Position numbers and translations under genes: made by a program. A stretch of 64,000 bases of DNA from Hyaloperonospora brassicae. Its lineage: Eukaryota > Oomycota > Peronosporomycetes > Peronosporales > Peronosporaceae. This document shows positions 45,511-58,392 of this stretch, one piece after another. Numbering within the stretch: the stretch's first letter is position 1; each line of letters opens with the position of its first letter. The stretch covers positions 1 through 64,000 of the forward strand of contig CANTFL010001468.1 in NCBI GenBank assembly GCA_947650285.1, in the 5' to 3' direction. The notes under the pieces are model-generated. The model had not been told where the DNA came from. It ran no database searches and saw only the letters and a list, made by a program, of their open reading frames with translations.

Positions 45511-46654
45511 TATATTGTCTCCAGCTAATTGGAAGGATCTAACAAGTCTATGTTGTTTGAGTGTTAGTGACCATATCCGTGGTTTATAAGTCTCACGTTT
45601 ATTGTCACAACAAATACCAACATATAAAAGCATGGCGAATCTTAAGACAAGATTACCAAATTCATGTGCTATCTGGCTTAATTTTCTTAACAGGGACCAC
45701 ATGTACCACCGATTTTATTTATGTGTATTCTCATGACATAAGGTACGTACAGAGCGTAATGATAGGCGCAAGGGACAAAAAAACGCATCATGCGAAAAAT
45801 TTGCTTGGATACGCCCTCTCATCGATGAGCTAGCTTTAAGTATGCCAATTGATATAGAGCCATAACAAGCTATTTTGCGCGTCCATCATCCGTATCATTA
45901 TATGTGTTCATTTTTCCTCATTCACGGAGACCGACCGCTATCGTCAATCAACAAAATCAGGGAAGGAAAGACGCTCTAAAGTCAAATTGTGATCCACCAT
46001 TCACTTACCATGCGCCAAATATGGCTTTTACGCGGAATAGGAAAATACCGGTGTGGCCAGTAAATTGAATTTAAATGGCGTACTCTATTGAGGTTGCGCA
46101 CAACGCAAAGCCGTGTGTCGAGTTTGAAAAACACCAAATGTACGAGGAGCTCATTTCTGACGTTAATTGAGCGTATGCCAGCCATTGGGTATTACGTGTC
46201 AATATGACCTCATTTGTCGGGCTGGTCTGCCGCGACATGAGGTCATGCAGGAGTTGGCATTTTATTACACGATTGCAGTTTATTTCCAAAATTTCTTTGT
46301 TATAGCCAGAATGCTGGACCCCTTATTTCGTGGTATACATACCTTATAACAGAAAAATTACAAGTGTTTTGCCGATGTGTACGCACGGTCACCTGTGATG
46401 CTAGGGATATTTTTTTACTCTCTACAAGATCTACCTATACCAATTGGATCGTTTATCTTTCTGCGAGAGGATTTCAATTGTACACACCTTGGCTACGCAA
46501 TCGACTCTATACGTCTACTGCGATGGATCACGACTCTCATAAAACTGCGAGGTTATTACCAAGTGGAATATTATGAACACCATTGACAAGTCCTTGCTTC
46601 AAGATGATGACGAATCAGATCTTGTAATAGTCCAAGCAACTTATCAATATTATT
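45511..46654. other. AT-rich interval, no gene supported
   Basis: No frame with convincing features. Near 46440-46560 a frame reads FIFLREDFNCTHL followed by an Arg/Leu-rich stretch, which could be a second L1-like endonuclease scrap (GDFNC motif). This is too short to rely on. Confidence 0.4.
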
Positions 46655-46870
46655 GATGTTGTGCACCGCATATATCAATAGTGTTTCTTTGTTCAATTTC
46701 CACTCACTTTTCACTTGTGCAACAATTGATGATGGTAACGTTTCACATGTTCTAGGAACAGGTCCCTAAAAATGAGACTTATAGTACCACGTAAAACGTG
46801 GGAGTTTAGCTTTAAAATATATATTATTGAGGCATTTGTCTTCTTTGTAACAATTATCCAAATCGATTAG
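46655..46870 (+). repeat. Copia relic 5' LTR remnant
   Basis: GCACCGCATAT, then TTTCTTTGTT and TTTCACATGTTCTAGG, align in order with GCACCGCCCATAT, TTACTTTGTTT and TTTACAGATGTTGTAGG near 50450-50540. Borders are approximate. Confidence 0.4.
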
Positions 46871-46920
46871 CTCAACTGACGGAAGGATCGTTCTATTGAG
46901 CTACTAGAGATAACGCGCGA

Positions 46921-47626
46921 AAGCTGACGACGAAGCACGTCAAAGACATCCTGGAGAAAAGTAACTACTACTGCCTAGAGCACAACATGCGAATGACCCT
47001 GGCCGGACAGGGGTTGCTGGAGCATGTCAAGGTCGTGAAAGGAGAGGCTGAAAATCACCGAGTGTTGGCTCATCAATGATGAGACGGCGCGAGGTATCAT
47101 CGCGCAAAGGGTGGAGATCTAACATGCGATGAAGAAACGGTCTCGACGCTTGCGATGTACAAGTGCATGACGCTACGGAGCTGATACAACCTATCCCTTA
47201 GTAAAGCGTCGTATATGTACATGTTCGAGATGGAGAGTGTAACTATGATGGCCGAGCATCTGGAAGAATTTGATAATCTGGTCGTAGAATTGCAGGAACG
47301 GCGTATCCCGTCATTAAATCGCGACAGCGCGTGGTGCTGTCAAGCAGTCTCCTCACCGAATAGGAACTGGTTTCAGGAACATGGAAAATGCTCCTGATGT
47401 ATCACTGATATGCGTCACAGAGAAGCTACTTAAGGAATTCTACAGGTTGGAAAAGAAGGGCATGACTACAGAGAGCATTTTGAGTCAGCGTATAGACTGG
47501 AAAGTCCAAGGGAGGTCAAGAAAATGGTTGATAGTGGTCGCTGCGCGGAAAACAACGGGGTCTTCGAGGCATTTGGTTTGTGTGTGGTCTAGTCGGTCAT
47601 GTGATACAAGACTGCCGAACCAATGA
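46921..47626 (+). pseudogene. Copia relic gag
   Basis: HNMRMTLAGQGLLEHVKVVK, then MYMFEMESVTMMAEHLEEFD, match copia gag of the UBN2 type, the same family as the intact gag at 63389. The knuckle near 47580 reads WFVCGLVGHVIQDC, with Trp for the first Cys. Broken by several stops. Confidence 0.7.
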
Positions 47627-47647
47627 TACCTCAGCAGGATCAATATA

Positions 47648-47905
47648 ATGTTTGATATAGGTGTGAAGAGCCCTGGTGGCTGGTTGATCGAAGGTGGTGC
47701 AACCGCTCATTTGACACCACACCGCGCTGGCCTATTCGACTTCGACGGGTTGAGCGATGGAATCGATGGGAAGGTCGCTAATCATAAGAAGTTAAAGGCT
47801 CAAGAAGGAGGGAGAGTAAAGCTGACCGGCATTGACAAAAAAGCCATCAAGATAGTAAACGTGCTACCTTACATTATGATTTTGGGGGCCGAATTGCTAC
47901 TGTAA
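47648..47905 (+). pseudogene. Copia relic protease
   Basis: WLIEGGATAHLTPHRAGLFD replaces the usual WLIDSGAT.HMT, so the catalytic Asp and the next residue are changed. VKLTGIDKKAIKIVNVL matches the downstream part of the family. Confidence 0.7.
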
Positions 47906-48099
47906 TAGAGGAAAAGGTCCAATACGCAGTTCTGATAAATTTCATCAAGGGGTAGCAAGATTTGGGGAGTTCGGTCAGGAATATATTGTAATCTGAGTTT
48001 AGATTGTCCACGATAATACATCTGAAAGAATGGGTTCGTGAACACCGATGTAGAAAAAAATGAAGCCAGAGCGGTATCATACTCTAGCGACCTTTCGTA

Positions 48100-48620
48100 T
48101 TTAGACCTTAGTAGAATAGGATGGTGGACGCATGAATCGTACGATCATGGAGAAGGCACGAAGCATGTTGCAATACAAGGGTACACCGACTTAATGGTAG
48201 GGCGGCAGAAGCTGTGAGCGCAGCAGGGGATCTAATCAACCGTTCAACCGGGACGGTAACTGTAGATGTGGCTCTTTACGAGTTGTAACTCAAGGCAACA
48301 CCTCATGTGGAAAGCTTACGAGTATATGGGTTTATGGGATACGCCCACATTAAAGATGGGAAAAGGACGAATCTCGATACCAAATGATTTCCCTGTCTGC
48401 TCTTCAAATAAGCTTTTATCGCATAGGGATATCATCTATTTAATTTAGACTAAATTAAATACACGGCATCCGTTTGCGTCACAAGCGACGCTTTCAAAGT
48501 CAAAGTGACAAGTCCAGTTAATCTGAACGATTATGAGGTGGGCGGAATATATGGCACGGAGTCGACGCAGCTTGGCACAGTAATACATTCTGCCAAGTAA
48601 AATGCTGCTGGCAGCGCTCT
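48100..48620 (+). pseudogene. Copia relic integrase C-terminal half
   Basis: MNRTIMEKARSMLQYKG corresponds to the region around the last catalytic Glu of copia integrase, followed by broken W and NRSTGT blocks and LNDYEVGGIYGTEST. The N-terminal half between 47906 and 48100 is not readable. Confidence 0.6.
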
Positions 48621-48899
48621 TTCGCTAAAGAGTCCCGTCCACAACAGGACGAGCCGATGGAATCTTTTGAACATCCTACTTTATTGTTGGACGTGGAGAT
48701 GGTTAGGGTGGAACCTGATGAACATTGCAGACAACTTCATCGGTCTCAACTAGAGCCGACAAGTACTATACAAAGAGACAAAACGAGCAGTGTGCTGGAC
48801 AAGAGCTGAACAAGTACCATTTGCCACCACGATTGTTCCAAGAAGATCGATTGTTTTTTCACGAAAGGCTCAAAAGCACCAGGCGTGTTCAGGAACCCT

Positions 48900-50040
48900 C
48901 AATTCTGTAAATAGATGGTTTGATCAACGTCGACGAGAAGCAATCGAAATGGAGTGATGGACCGCCATTACGAACGCGTGCCAAGATAAATGAAAACGGT
49001 TCGCTCGCCGAAGCAGTGTTGGCAAGTGATGCAAGCATTGATGGAATCTCGTACACGCCGAACACTTATCCAAAAGCTGTCGGGAGTATTGAAGCAGCTG
49101 ATACGTGTCGAGATCTTGACGCAGACTTTTTGTGCACACCGAGAACCAGACGTGAACTCGAGCTCCACGTGGCACTACTATCCGTCTGATTGAAGCATCC
49201 AGGCGTAGATATACCATTCTGATACAGTGGTAGGCGGATCTTGTATACATGGACGTTCCATTTAGTGTAATGTACGTAAAGTGCATGACTTGCAAGATTG
49301 AAAAGATTGTCTACAGTTTGTATACGGCAGGGAGTGCTTGTAACAAGACGTAACGCTAATTGCGCCTGCAGAAAGATTTAAAGTGCCGTGGTGCAGACCA
49401 GTGTGTTTAATTTATGATCAACCATATGATTTTGTATACGTATGTATATATGTCGTAAAATGATCGTCGCTGAGAAGACGAGCAAATGGATCCGTTTGGT
49501 CAAGATGGCTATCAAAAGCTCTTTCAAATAGAAGAAGTAGGGCATGGTGACGTTTATTCCAAGTATGGCGATTGATCACAAAAAGGATATCGGATCTCTT
49601 GTAATGGAACAATTTAAGTAAATTGATGATGTCGTCAGACGCATTAACCAGAAGAACGCAAAGGCAGTCGATAATCCATGCACTTTTAATACCAATATAT
49701 CGCAGTTGATGTCACCAAGCACAGAGGAAGAACGTGCTGAGATGAGGTCAAGATCTTATCGTTCTTTGATCGGTCGTCTACTATACATTTCTGTTTGTAC
49801 GAGATTGAATATAGCGTATGTGGTGACGCAACTACCTCGCTTCCATGAGAACTATGGATGGCAGGACGGAAAGACGGTAATTCGCGTCTTTCAACATTTG
49901 TAGTCGACTCTTGAATATGGAATGCCGTACCACGGAGGATCCGAAAAGTCGAATGCTGGAGAGTTTGCAGTTGCAGACTGAGGCAAAAACAATGATGACC
50001 GGCGTTACGTCTCTGGCGTCATGGTTGAGATTACAAAAAG
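48900..50040 (+). pseudogene. Copia relic reverse transcriptase
   Basis: The linker (LAEAVLASDASIDGISYTPN) is recognisable, the palm is lost, and the C-terminal part is clear: IDDVVRRINQKNAKAVDNPC, EEERAEMRSRSYRSLIGRLL, TRLNIAYVVTQLPRFHENYG. Multiple stops. Confidence 0.7.
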
Positions 50041-50410
50041 CCTAGTGATGCACGAGTCGAAGTGTTAGAGGACATTATATATCAGCTTAGCGGAAGCTAA
50101 CTACATGGCGTTCAGATTTTGTACGCGAAAGAATCTCCGGTGCGCACTATCATAATGGGTCTTGAGCAAGCGGGATGAACGCTCACCTGAAATCGTAAAT
50201 TAGGTGCAATTGATCTCGCAAGATATAGTGGCTATCATGCACGAACGAAGCATGTTGATATCCGGCACCACTTCATTCTCCGAACGTGGAACGTGGGACG
50301 CTCAAGGTGTACTATATTATCAAGCAGTATCAAGTGGCTGCCATATTAACGAACGAGATGATACGAAACATTCAAGTTCTTAAGAAATATCAACCGGCGT
50401 CGAGGAAGCT
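50041..50410 (+). pseudogene. Copia relic RNase H
   Basis: Pieces in changing frames: DDRRYVSGVMVE just upstream, SLAEANYMAFRFC for the AEAEY block, then a degraded region matching the HARTKHVDIRHHFIRE block near 50240-50290. Dead. Confidence 0.6.
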
Positions 50411-50434
50411 ACATTCATGCAATTGCGGTGAGCA

Positions 50435-50691
50435 AAGGTGTGAATAATTTGCACCGCCCATATGTATGCTGTTACTTTGTTTGATTACCGCTTGATCACA
50501 CTTAATTGTGGTGACTTTACAGATGTTGTAGGCTCCAGAAGCTATGGGTACGACGTATATTCCCATGTTGGACAACGCCCATGTTAATGTAACGACAGAT
50601 GTCGTCGATATGCATAAACAATACATGCTATTCATAAATCACTTCAGAATTTACATTCTACGCCACGAATTACTGTCTAAACATAGAAACA
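50435..50691 (+). repeat. Copia relic 3' LTR remnant
   Basis: Low-identity match to the remnant at 46655, followed at once by tandem unit 3. Borders are approximate. Confidence 0.4.
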
Positions 50692-53600
50692 AGGTTTCCA
50701 CGAGATCATGAATTGTTCTTACGCAGCGACGCGATCGATTTCGTCGTCGATACGACCCAGGAGACTTGTGTACTTTGACGAAGGAAGTTCCGTGCAATCA
50801 GGGTCGCTGACACCACATTTCAATCATCCATCCTTGATGCGGACTGCGGACGGCAGGGGTACCACAACGTGTCGGCGCTTTGTCAATGAAGCGGCCATCA
50901 TACCGAGGTGGGACTGGTGGTCCATGTGGTTGAGCTGCATCAGTCATGCACACCACTAGGTAGCGGAGGTAGTCGGCGGAGGCCGTCTGCCACTCGTCGG
51001 ATCCATTCGTTGGCGCTGGACGTCCTGAATACCGCAACTTATGTGCGCTGAACAGATGCGTACCCACCCTTCTCCGGCTTATGAGACGACCAAATTGTGC
51101 GTCACATCGCGCTTCATTCACTAGCAGCTTCCATTACGCTTCCTTCCGTCACGACATGTCCATCAACTCCACTGTCTTGCAGACAAAGGTCAATCGTGAA
51201 GCGGTCCATCCGTATGTGCAGTCGCACACAATCTGGCAACTTTCTTGACTGCTCGAGTCGAAACCATCCGTCGTAGAGCATTTGGAAGTGCAAGCACATC
51301 GTACCACCTCATTCTTGAAGACGACGAGCGTCTCTTTCGATCACTTGTCGTGATACGAGAAACGTATACATGCGTCTATGACAGCAGGTATGATAAAGAC
51401 AAGCAAGAACACAGCGTCACAACACTTTTTGACCTGTTTGCTCCAGACACCCATCGATACAAGATGCAGTGGCTTTTTCTGATTCTCCTGACCAGCCTTG
51501 CAACTATGGGCATTGTCGCGAAAGCAACAGGCCAAGAAGTGGAAATCCTAATCGGCGCGGGGTGCGCCTTCTCCAACCACTCGACATTGCCGAAAGCGAC
51601 TGCAAGCGAGCCTTCCTATCGTCTACAACTTGACCCTGGGCTTGGGAAGGGCATCTACGTGCTGTATTTCGCGCACTTCAATCTTCCTGAATCCGATGTG
51701 CTCGTACTGAGAGCTTCCGAGGGTACAGAGACCAAACCACTGGTGGCAGTGCTGTCGGGAAAGGACGCAACGGGTGCATTTTATTCGACCGCGATATCTG
51801 GAAACGGAGTCGTCCTAGAGCTTTTCAAGACTCCAGTGCCTGGTCAATCTCGCTCGACTTCGTGTCGAGGCTTCACTATTAGTCGGTTTCTTTTTACTCC
51901 CCAAGCACTCGTAGATGAGGCTCAACATTTGCAAGTAGCTGTCGAGGTGCCACTAACCAACCTCACCAACATGACCGACACCGATGACAACGATCATATC
52001 AACAATGAAAGTCTCTGTGGCGCGGATGAATCCGTTGAAGCTGCTTGTGCGCCGAGTGCTACCAACAGTGCTGAGGGAGAGATCATGCTGGCCAAGTCAC
52101 GACCGGTGGCACGACTGTCGATAATCAAGGATAACGGCATGGTAATCGCCTACTGCACGGGCTGGCTACTTGGTTGCGAGGGTCACTTGATCACGAATCA
52201 GCACTGCATCAGCAACAACCAAGATGCGCTCAATACGAAGGTCGAGTTTCTTGCTCAGTCGACGAGTTGCGGAGGCGGTGAAGCTTGTGACTCTCGTGGT
52301 GCATGTCCGGGACCCATCGGGGTGGCGTCTACAACGCTTGTGGCTGCGTCGGAAGAATTGGACTATGCGGTGGTTCGAATCGGTACCAACGACACTGTCA
52401 CGAATTTGTCTGGATTGTATGAGAAGACGGGTGGATATCTACAGCTACGTGCATCGGGAGCAGTGCTGAAGGAAAGCATTTACATTCCCCAGCATCCTCT
52501 CGGCTATGGCAAACGCATTGCATGGCTATATAATGGTCAACCGGGACGTGTAGAATCGCTCACGGTCACTGAATGCCGCGAAGGCGACGTGGGCTACTAC
52601 ATCGATACCCAAGAAGGAGCGTCAGGCTCACCGATCCTTGGTACGAGTGACCATACTGTCATCGCGATGCACCACTGCGGTGGCTGCTTGAATGGTGCTA
52701 TCCCAGCGCAATCGATCATCGAGGATCTCGCCGCAAAAGGCGTTTTGCCGAAATGCTCCGTCGCGAAAGCAGAGCAGCCCCATAACGAGTAGTTCATGCG
52801 CGTTTCAGAAACGTTAATGAGTAGTTCATGCGTGTTTCCGAAACATTGTTGATGCACGAGCCAGAAACATACGTACATGTAGCTCGTGGAAGAGCAGAAA
52901 GGATCGTCGTCAAGCCGGTAGACAAGACAACAAAGTATCGTTCGTATCGATGGTTCCTTCTGCCGCATTTGTCATTCAAACCTTACGTTGGCTTGTCACC
53001 CCTTATTTCGTGCAAGCATTACACCTCCGCTCGAACAATGTCGTCGTGGTCCCGTCGAGGCTTCTAATGTAGTCCATCGGTCCAGTTCGTGACGGTTGTC
53101 CTTGCAGCTCAGCATATCCCCGAATTCGCAACGTCGTGCCCCAGCACGTGCTATTAAGACCGTCATACACCGCATCGACCAGACTTGGTGAGGGTCTCCT
53201 CGCGATGACTTTGTATTGCTTTACGAGAAGGTCGTAGAGCCTTCTTGCTTCCGGCAGTGATCCGTGTTCGTTTTGCTTAGCGCTTGTGCAATTACATGGG
53301 CGATGCGGTTGTATCAAATACAGAAACGCTTTTCGATCGGAAAGCAGGCAAGTGGGGGGGGGGCTCTTCATGGTTGTAGAGATGTCCTAAGATGTCAAGC
53401 GGAGTGAGCCGTTTCAACGGCATCTCCTTCATCGAGATGCCAGGGTCTCACGAATGATATAGATGCCGTTGTGAATCGTGCGTCGCTCCAACATGATACG
53501 CGAGTCCCGCGAAGGTCCACTAGACACAAAGGTTGTATCGCCTAACACGTCCCCCGCACTCTTGCTAACAGTCTGATCTCTTGGTATTGGCCACGGCAAT

Positions 53601-53740
53601 CGGCACAGCCGATCGATGCTTTGTATGCATGTGAAGCAGCACAGCCAACAGCATGTGCAACACTCCAAATATATTGACAATCAGCTTCTTGCACATCCCC
53701 CCTCCATTATTACTCAATAGTACTTCTACGGCTAAGCAAG
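50692..53740 (+). repeat. Tandem unit 3, right fragment
   Basis: Homology to the other units resumes at AGGTTTCC and continues to the next unit start at 53741. It carries the complete protease gene 51464-52792. Compared with the unit at 53741, about 928 bp (equivalent to 54418-55345) is present neither here nor in the fragment 4661-5337. If both are halves of one unit, the insertion was accompanied by a deletion. Confidence 0.93.
51464..52792 (+). CDS. Secreted trypsin-like serine protease, copy 2
   Basis: Same 442-aa product and layout as the gene at 2397: signal peptide, beta-rich CUB-like region, acidic glycosylatable linker, peptidase with His247, Asp300 and Ser387. All catalytic residues and cysteines are kept. 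Particular to this copy are Tyr39 to His and Asn101 to Asp, the latter removing an N-glycosylation sequon (NAT to DAT). Pro93 is Leu, as in the copy at 60769. It lies only about 770 bp to the right of the transposon nest, in the first unit after it, and looks intact. Confidence 0.88.
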   Translation: MQWLFLILLTSLATMGIVAKATGQEVEILIGAGCAFSNHSTLPKATASEPSYRLQLDPGLGKGIYVLYFAHFNLPESDVLVLRASEGTETKPLVAVLSGKDATGAFYSTAISGNGVVLELFKTPVPGQSRSTSCRGFTISRFLFTPQALVDEAQHLQVAVEVPLTNLTNMTDTDDNDHINNESLCGADESVEAACAPSATNSAEGEIMLAKSRPVARLSIIKDNGMVIAYCTGWLLGCEGHLITNQHCISNNQDALNTKVEFLAQSTSCGGGEACDSRGACPGPIGVASTTLVAASEELDYAVVRIGTNDTVTNLSGLYEKTGGYLQLRASGAVLKESIYIPQHPLGYGKRIAWLYNGQPGRVESLTVTECREGDVGYYIDTQEGASGSPILGTSDHTVIAMHHCGGCLNGAIPAQSIIEDLAAKGVLPKCSVAKAEQPHNE

Positions 53741-56700
53741 ACACCTAAGCTGCTCACGAGAATATTATCATCGAGCCATAAAAGCTCCAAGCTTTGATGG
53801 TCCCCTCTCTGTGCCCGTCATCACACTTGCCTTATCATCCAATGGAAAGCTTGTCCACGGGATACGTACGCTTGCCAACGCCAGCGCAGTAGCGGCTACA
53901 CGGTCTGCACATGCGGTTGTCCTCAAGTCGGTTCGTGACCACGGACTTGTTAGCATCACGTACGACGAAAGAGAGTGAGACCAATAAAAGCATTCGTGGG
54001 CTACAGAGCAGAGCATAGCACCCATGAAGCAGAGTTATATGCTTGTTGGTTGCTCCTGTTTGCTATGAGTCTCGTTCCACCTCGGTCTATCTTTGAAGTA
54101 TGCCTTCAGCAGGCGCACATTATCGATACGACATCATCGAGCAACCCTTCTGCAGTTGCTTGAGTACGTTCGTGGCCGGGCGAATTCCACATCCAATATA
54201 CATTATTAGAGCGATGCGTGAGATGCGTCTTGCGCTATTTCATTTGTGCGGGGTAGATGTGCTATGCATTTACGATGCTTCACGCCATCGTGCCCGAAGC
54301 TGTGTCACTCTTATTGTCCACGATGTCCAAATTTCGTTTCGCCCATCACATTGACGAGCACCAATTGAAGTAGTTCTTCAACCTTTGTCAAACCTCCTTG
54401 GTGCGATAGAGTACACCCTAAACAAAATCGTGGACAGGGCAAGAAGTGCGTGCTAAACGACCAGCAGTCTTTCAGGCTGACCGCATCCAATGCCAGAGTA
54501 TCTGTGCTGTAAATGTGTCAGGGTCGCACGGCTAGGCGCTACGCGTTCATCTTGGCGTCTGAGGAGCTTCAACCTTGGTAGAACAAGCGGTGTAACAGTA
54601 AAGACACACGAGCTTCTCTCATCAACATGGATCCTTCCGACAGTAGCAACATATCAAGTCGCGCGTTGCATGCATCGCAACACTATTGAACACACTCGTA
54701 TATATCATCACCCAGGGTCGCCATCTAATGTATATGGCTAAACTCCAAGCTCCTGTCCGGTTTTCTTCGGGAGTGGCCAGCCGAAAGGCGTAGCCAACAA
54801 AGCATTTGTTGATGACTTCCATCTTTCGTCAGCTCGCAGAAAGGTGCCCCCACATCGGAAATAACGTGGCCATCGAGGACAATTCTTTCGGCATGTGTGA
54901 CAGATACTCCACTCGACCTGCCAGGTGTTTTGGTAGGACTAAAAAGCACGGTTGGCACGGTGTGCGTAGTATCGTATTCCCTACGATAAATTCCCCTTTG
55001 ATCCGTCAACGGTTCAGATGGGCGCTCGTGTTCGCCGCAGAGCGGCAACGGGATCTAGTCACCGCAGTTCACTATCAGGCACCTCCGATAACTACTCGCA
55101 AGACACGTAGCGATCGACCGCAACGGAGTCGCGTTACGACCCGCGCCCGTCTAGCTGCAGCCACGCGCCTTGTGTAGCTGCAAATCGTGCGATGGTAACA
55201 CCCGAGCCATGTCAAGTCGTCGTTGTGACGCTCCAACCGTGGAAAGGGTCAAGCATCTGGCGTTTATGTGACGTTGAGTGCCACGAAAGACCGTTCGACA
55301 GCGTGCACCTTACCAGGCTGACGAGGGTCAGCACTCTCAGCAACGAGGTTTCCACGAGATCATGAATTGTTCTTACGCAGCGACGCGATCGATTTCGTCG
55401 TCGATACGACCCAGGAGACTTGTGTACTTTGACGAAGGAAGTTCCGTGCAATCAGGGTCGCTGACACCACATTTCAATCATCCATCCTTGATGCGGACTG
55501 CGGACGGCAGGGGTACCACAACGTGTCAGCGCTTTGTCAACGAAGCGGCCATCATACCGAGGCGGGACTGGTGGTCCATGTGGTAGAGCTGCATCAGTCA
55601 TGCACACCACTAGGTAGCGGAGGTAGTCGGCGGAGGCCGTCTGCGACTCGTCGGATCCATTCGTTGGCGCTGGACGTCCTGAATACCGCAACTTATGTGC
55701 GCTGAACAGATGCGTACCCACCCTTCTCCGGCTTATGAGACGACCAAATTGTGCGTCACATCGCGCTTCATTCACTAGCAGCTTCCATTACGCCTCCTTC
55801 CGTCACGACATGTCCATCAACTCCACTGTCTTGCAGACAAAGGTCAATCGTGAAGCGGTCCATCCGTATGTGCAGTCGCACACAATCTGGCAACTTTCTT
55901 GACTGCTCGAGTCGAAACCATCCGTCGTAGAGCATTTGGAAGTGCAAGCACATCGTACCACCTCATTCTTGAAGACGACGAGCGTCTCTTTCGATCACTC
56001 GTCGTGATACGAGAAACGTATCCATGCGTCCATGACAGCTGGCATGATAAAGACAAGCAAGAACACAGCGTCACAACACTTTTTGACCTGTTTGCTCCAG
56101 ACACCCATCGATACAAGATGCAGTGGCTTTTTCTGATTCTCCTGACCAGCCTTGCAACTATGGGCATTGTCGCGAAAGCAACAGGCCAAGAAGTGGAAAT
56201 CCTAATCGGCGCGGGGTGCGCCTTCTCCAACTACTCGACATTGCCGAAAGCGACTGCAAGCGAGCCTTCCTATCGTCTACAACGTGACCCTGGGCTTGGG
56301 AAGGGCATCTACGTGCTGTATTTCGCGCACTTCAATCTTCCTGAATCCGATGTGCTCGTACTGAGAGCTTCCGAGGGTACAGAGACCAAACCACCGGTGG
56401 CAGTGCTGTCGGGAAAGAACGCAACGGGTGCATTTTATTCGACCGCGATATCTGGAAACGGAGTCGTCCTAGAGCTTTTCAAGACTCCAGTGCCTGGTCA
56501 ATCTCGCTCGACTTCGTGTCGAGGCTTCACTATTAGTCGGTTTCTTTTTACTCCCCAAGCACTCGTAGATGAGGCTCAACATTTGCAAGTAGCTGTCGAG
56601 GTGCCACTAACCAACCTCACCAACATGACCGACACCGATGACAACGATCATATCAACAATGAAAGTCTCTGTGGCGCGGATGAATCCGTTGAAGCTGCTT

Positions 56701-58392
56701 GTGCGCCGAGTGCTACCAACAGTGCTGAGGGAGAGATCATGCTGGCCAAGTCACGACCGGTGGCACGACTGTCGATAATCAAGGATAACGGCATGGTAAT
56801 CGCCTACTGCACGGGCTGGCTACTTGGTTGCGAGGGTCACTTGATCACGAATCAGCACTGCATCAGCAACAACCAAGATGCGCTCAATACGAAGGTCGAG
56901 TTTCTTGCTCAGTCGACGAGTTGCGGAGGCGGTGAAGCTTGTGACTCTCGTGGTGCATGTCCGGGACCCATCGGGGTGGCGTCTACAACGCTTGTGGCTG
57001 CGTCGGAAGAATTGGACTATGCGGTGGTTCGAATCGGTACCAACGACACTGTCACGAATTTGTCTGGATTGTATGAGAAGACGGGTGGATATCTACAGCT
57101 ACGTGCATCGGGAGCAGTGCTGAAGGAAAGCATTTACATTCCCCAGCATCCTCTCGGCTATGGCAAACGCATTGCATGGCTATATAATGGTCAACCGGGA
57201 CGTGTAGAATCGCTCACGGTCACTGAATGCCGCGAAGGCGACGTGGGCTACTACATCGATACCCAAGAAGGAGCGTCAGGCTCACCGATCCTTGGTACGA
57301 GTGACCATACTGTCATCGCGATGCACCACTGCGGTGGCTGCTTGAATGGTGCTATCCCAGCGCAATCGATCATCGAGGATCTCGCCGCAAAAGGCGTTTT
57401 GCCGAAATGCTCCGTCGCGAAAGCAGAGCAGCCCCATAACGAGTAGTTCATGCGCGTTTCAGAAACGTTAATGAGTAGTTCATGCGTGTTTCCGAAACAT
57501 TGTTGATGCACGAGCCAGAAACATACGTACATGTAGCTCGTGGAAGAGCAGAAAGGATCGTCGTCAAGCCGGTAGACAAGACAACAAAGTATCGTTCGTA
57601 TCGATGGTTCCTTCTGCCGCATTTGTCATTCAAACCTTACGTTGGCTTGTCACCCCTTATTTCGTGCAAGCATTACACCTCCGCTCGAACAATGTCGTCG
57701 TGGTCCCGTCGAGGCTTCTAATGTAGTCCATCGGTCCAGTTCGTGACGGTTGTCCTTGCAGCTCAGCATATCCCCGAATTCGCAACGTCGTGCCCCAGCA
57801 CGTGCTATTAAGACCGTCATACACCGCATCGACCAGACTTGGTGAGGGTCTCCTCGCGATGACTTTGTATTGCTTTACGAGAAGGTCGTAGAGCCTTCTT
57901 GCTTCCGGCAGTGATCCGTGTTCGTTTTGCTTAGCGCTTGTGCAATTACATGGGCGATGCGGTTGTATCAAATACAGAAACGCTTTTCGATCGGAAAGCA
58001 GGCAAGTGGGGGGGGCTCTTCATGGTTGTAGAGATGTCCTAAGATGTCAAGCGGAGTGAGCCGTTTCAACGGCATCTCCTTCATCGAGATGCCAGGGTCT
58101 CACGAATGATATAGATGCCGTTGTGAATCGTGCGTCGCTCCAACATGATACGCGAGTCCCGCGAAGGTCCACTAGACACAAAGGTTGTGTCGCCTTGCAC
58201 GTCCCCCGCACTCTTGCTAACAGTCTGATCTCTTGGTATCGGCCACGGCAATCGGCACAGCCGATCGATGCTTTGTATGCATGTGAAGCAGCACAGCCAA
58301 CAGCATGTGCAACACTCCAAATATATTGACAATCAGCTTCTTGCACATCCCCCCTCCATTATTACTCAATAGTACTTCTACGGCTAAGCAAG
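53741..58392 (+). repeat. Tandem unit 4 (complete, 4652 bp)
   Basis: Complete unit, directly abutting units 3 and 5. It carries protease gene 56118-57446. It is near identical to unit 5. The G run near its right end is 8 bases, against 7, 10 and 9 in units 1, 3 and 5. Confidence 0.96.
56118..57446 (+). CDS. Secreted trypsin-like serine protease, copy 3
   Basis: Same 442-aa secreted protease. Catalytic His247, Asp300 and Ser387 are present, and so is the signal peptide. The only residue particular to this copy is Arg at position 56 (Leu elsewhere), in the beta-rich N-terminal region just before DPGLGKG. It keeps Pro93 like copy 1 and shares Glu86, Asn169, Ile179, Ser198, Ala288, Gly393, Ser395 and Glu437 with copies 2 and 4. 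The gene is centred in a complete tandem unit. Confidence 0.88.
   Translation: MQWLFLILLTSLATMGIVAKATGQEVEILIGAGCAFSNYSTLPKATASEPSYRLQRDPGLGKGIYVLYFAHFNLPESDVLVLRASEGTETKPPVAVLSGKNATGAFYSTAISGNGVVLELFKTPVPGQSRSTSCRGFTISRFLFTPQALVDEAQHLQVAVEVPLTNLTNMTDTDDNDHINNESLCGADESVEAACAPSATNSAEGEIMLAKSRPVARLSIIKDNGMVIAYCTGWLLGCEGHLITNQHCISNNQDALNTKVEFLAQSTSCGGGEACDSRGACPGPIGVASTTLVAASEELDYAVVRIGTNDTVTNLSGLYEKTGGYLQLRASGAVLKESIYIPQHPLGYGKRIAWLYNGQPGRVESLTVTECREGDVGYYIDTQEGASGSPILGTSDHTVIAMHHCGGCLNGAIPAQSIIEDLAAKGVLPKCSVAKAEQPHNE

Larger units (their letters stand above)
46655..50691 (+). mobile_element. Ty1/copia retrotransposon relic
   Basis: A highly mutated copia element readable in order: LTR remnant, gag, protease, integrase C-terminal half, reverse transcriptase end, RNase H, LTR remnant. 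Dozens of stops and frameshifts. Its right end abuts tandem unit 3 directly. It is much older than the gypsy copies or the copia element at the right edge. Confidence 0.8.
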
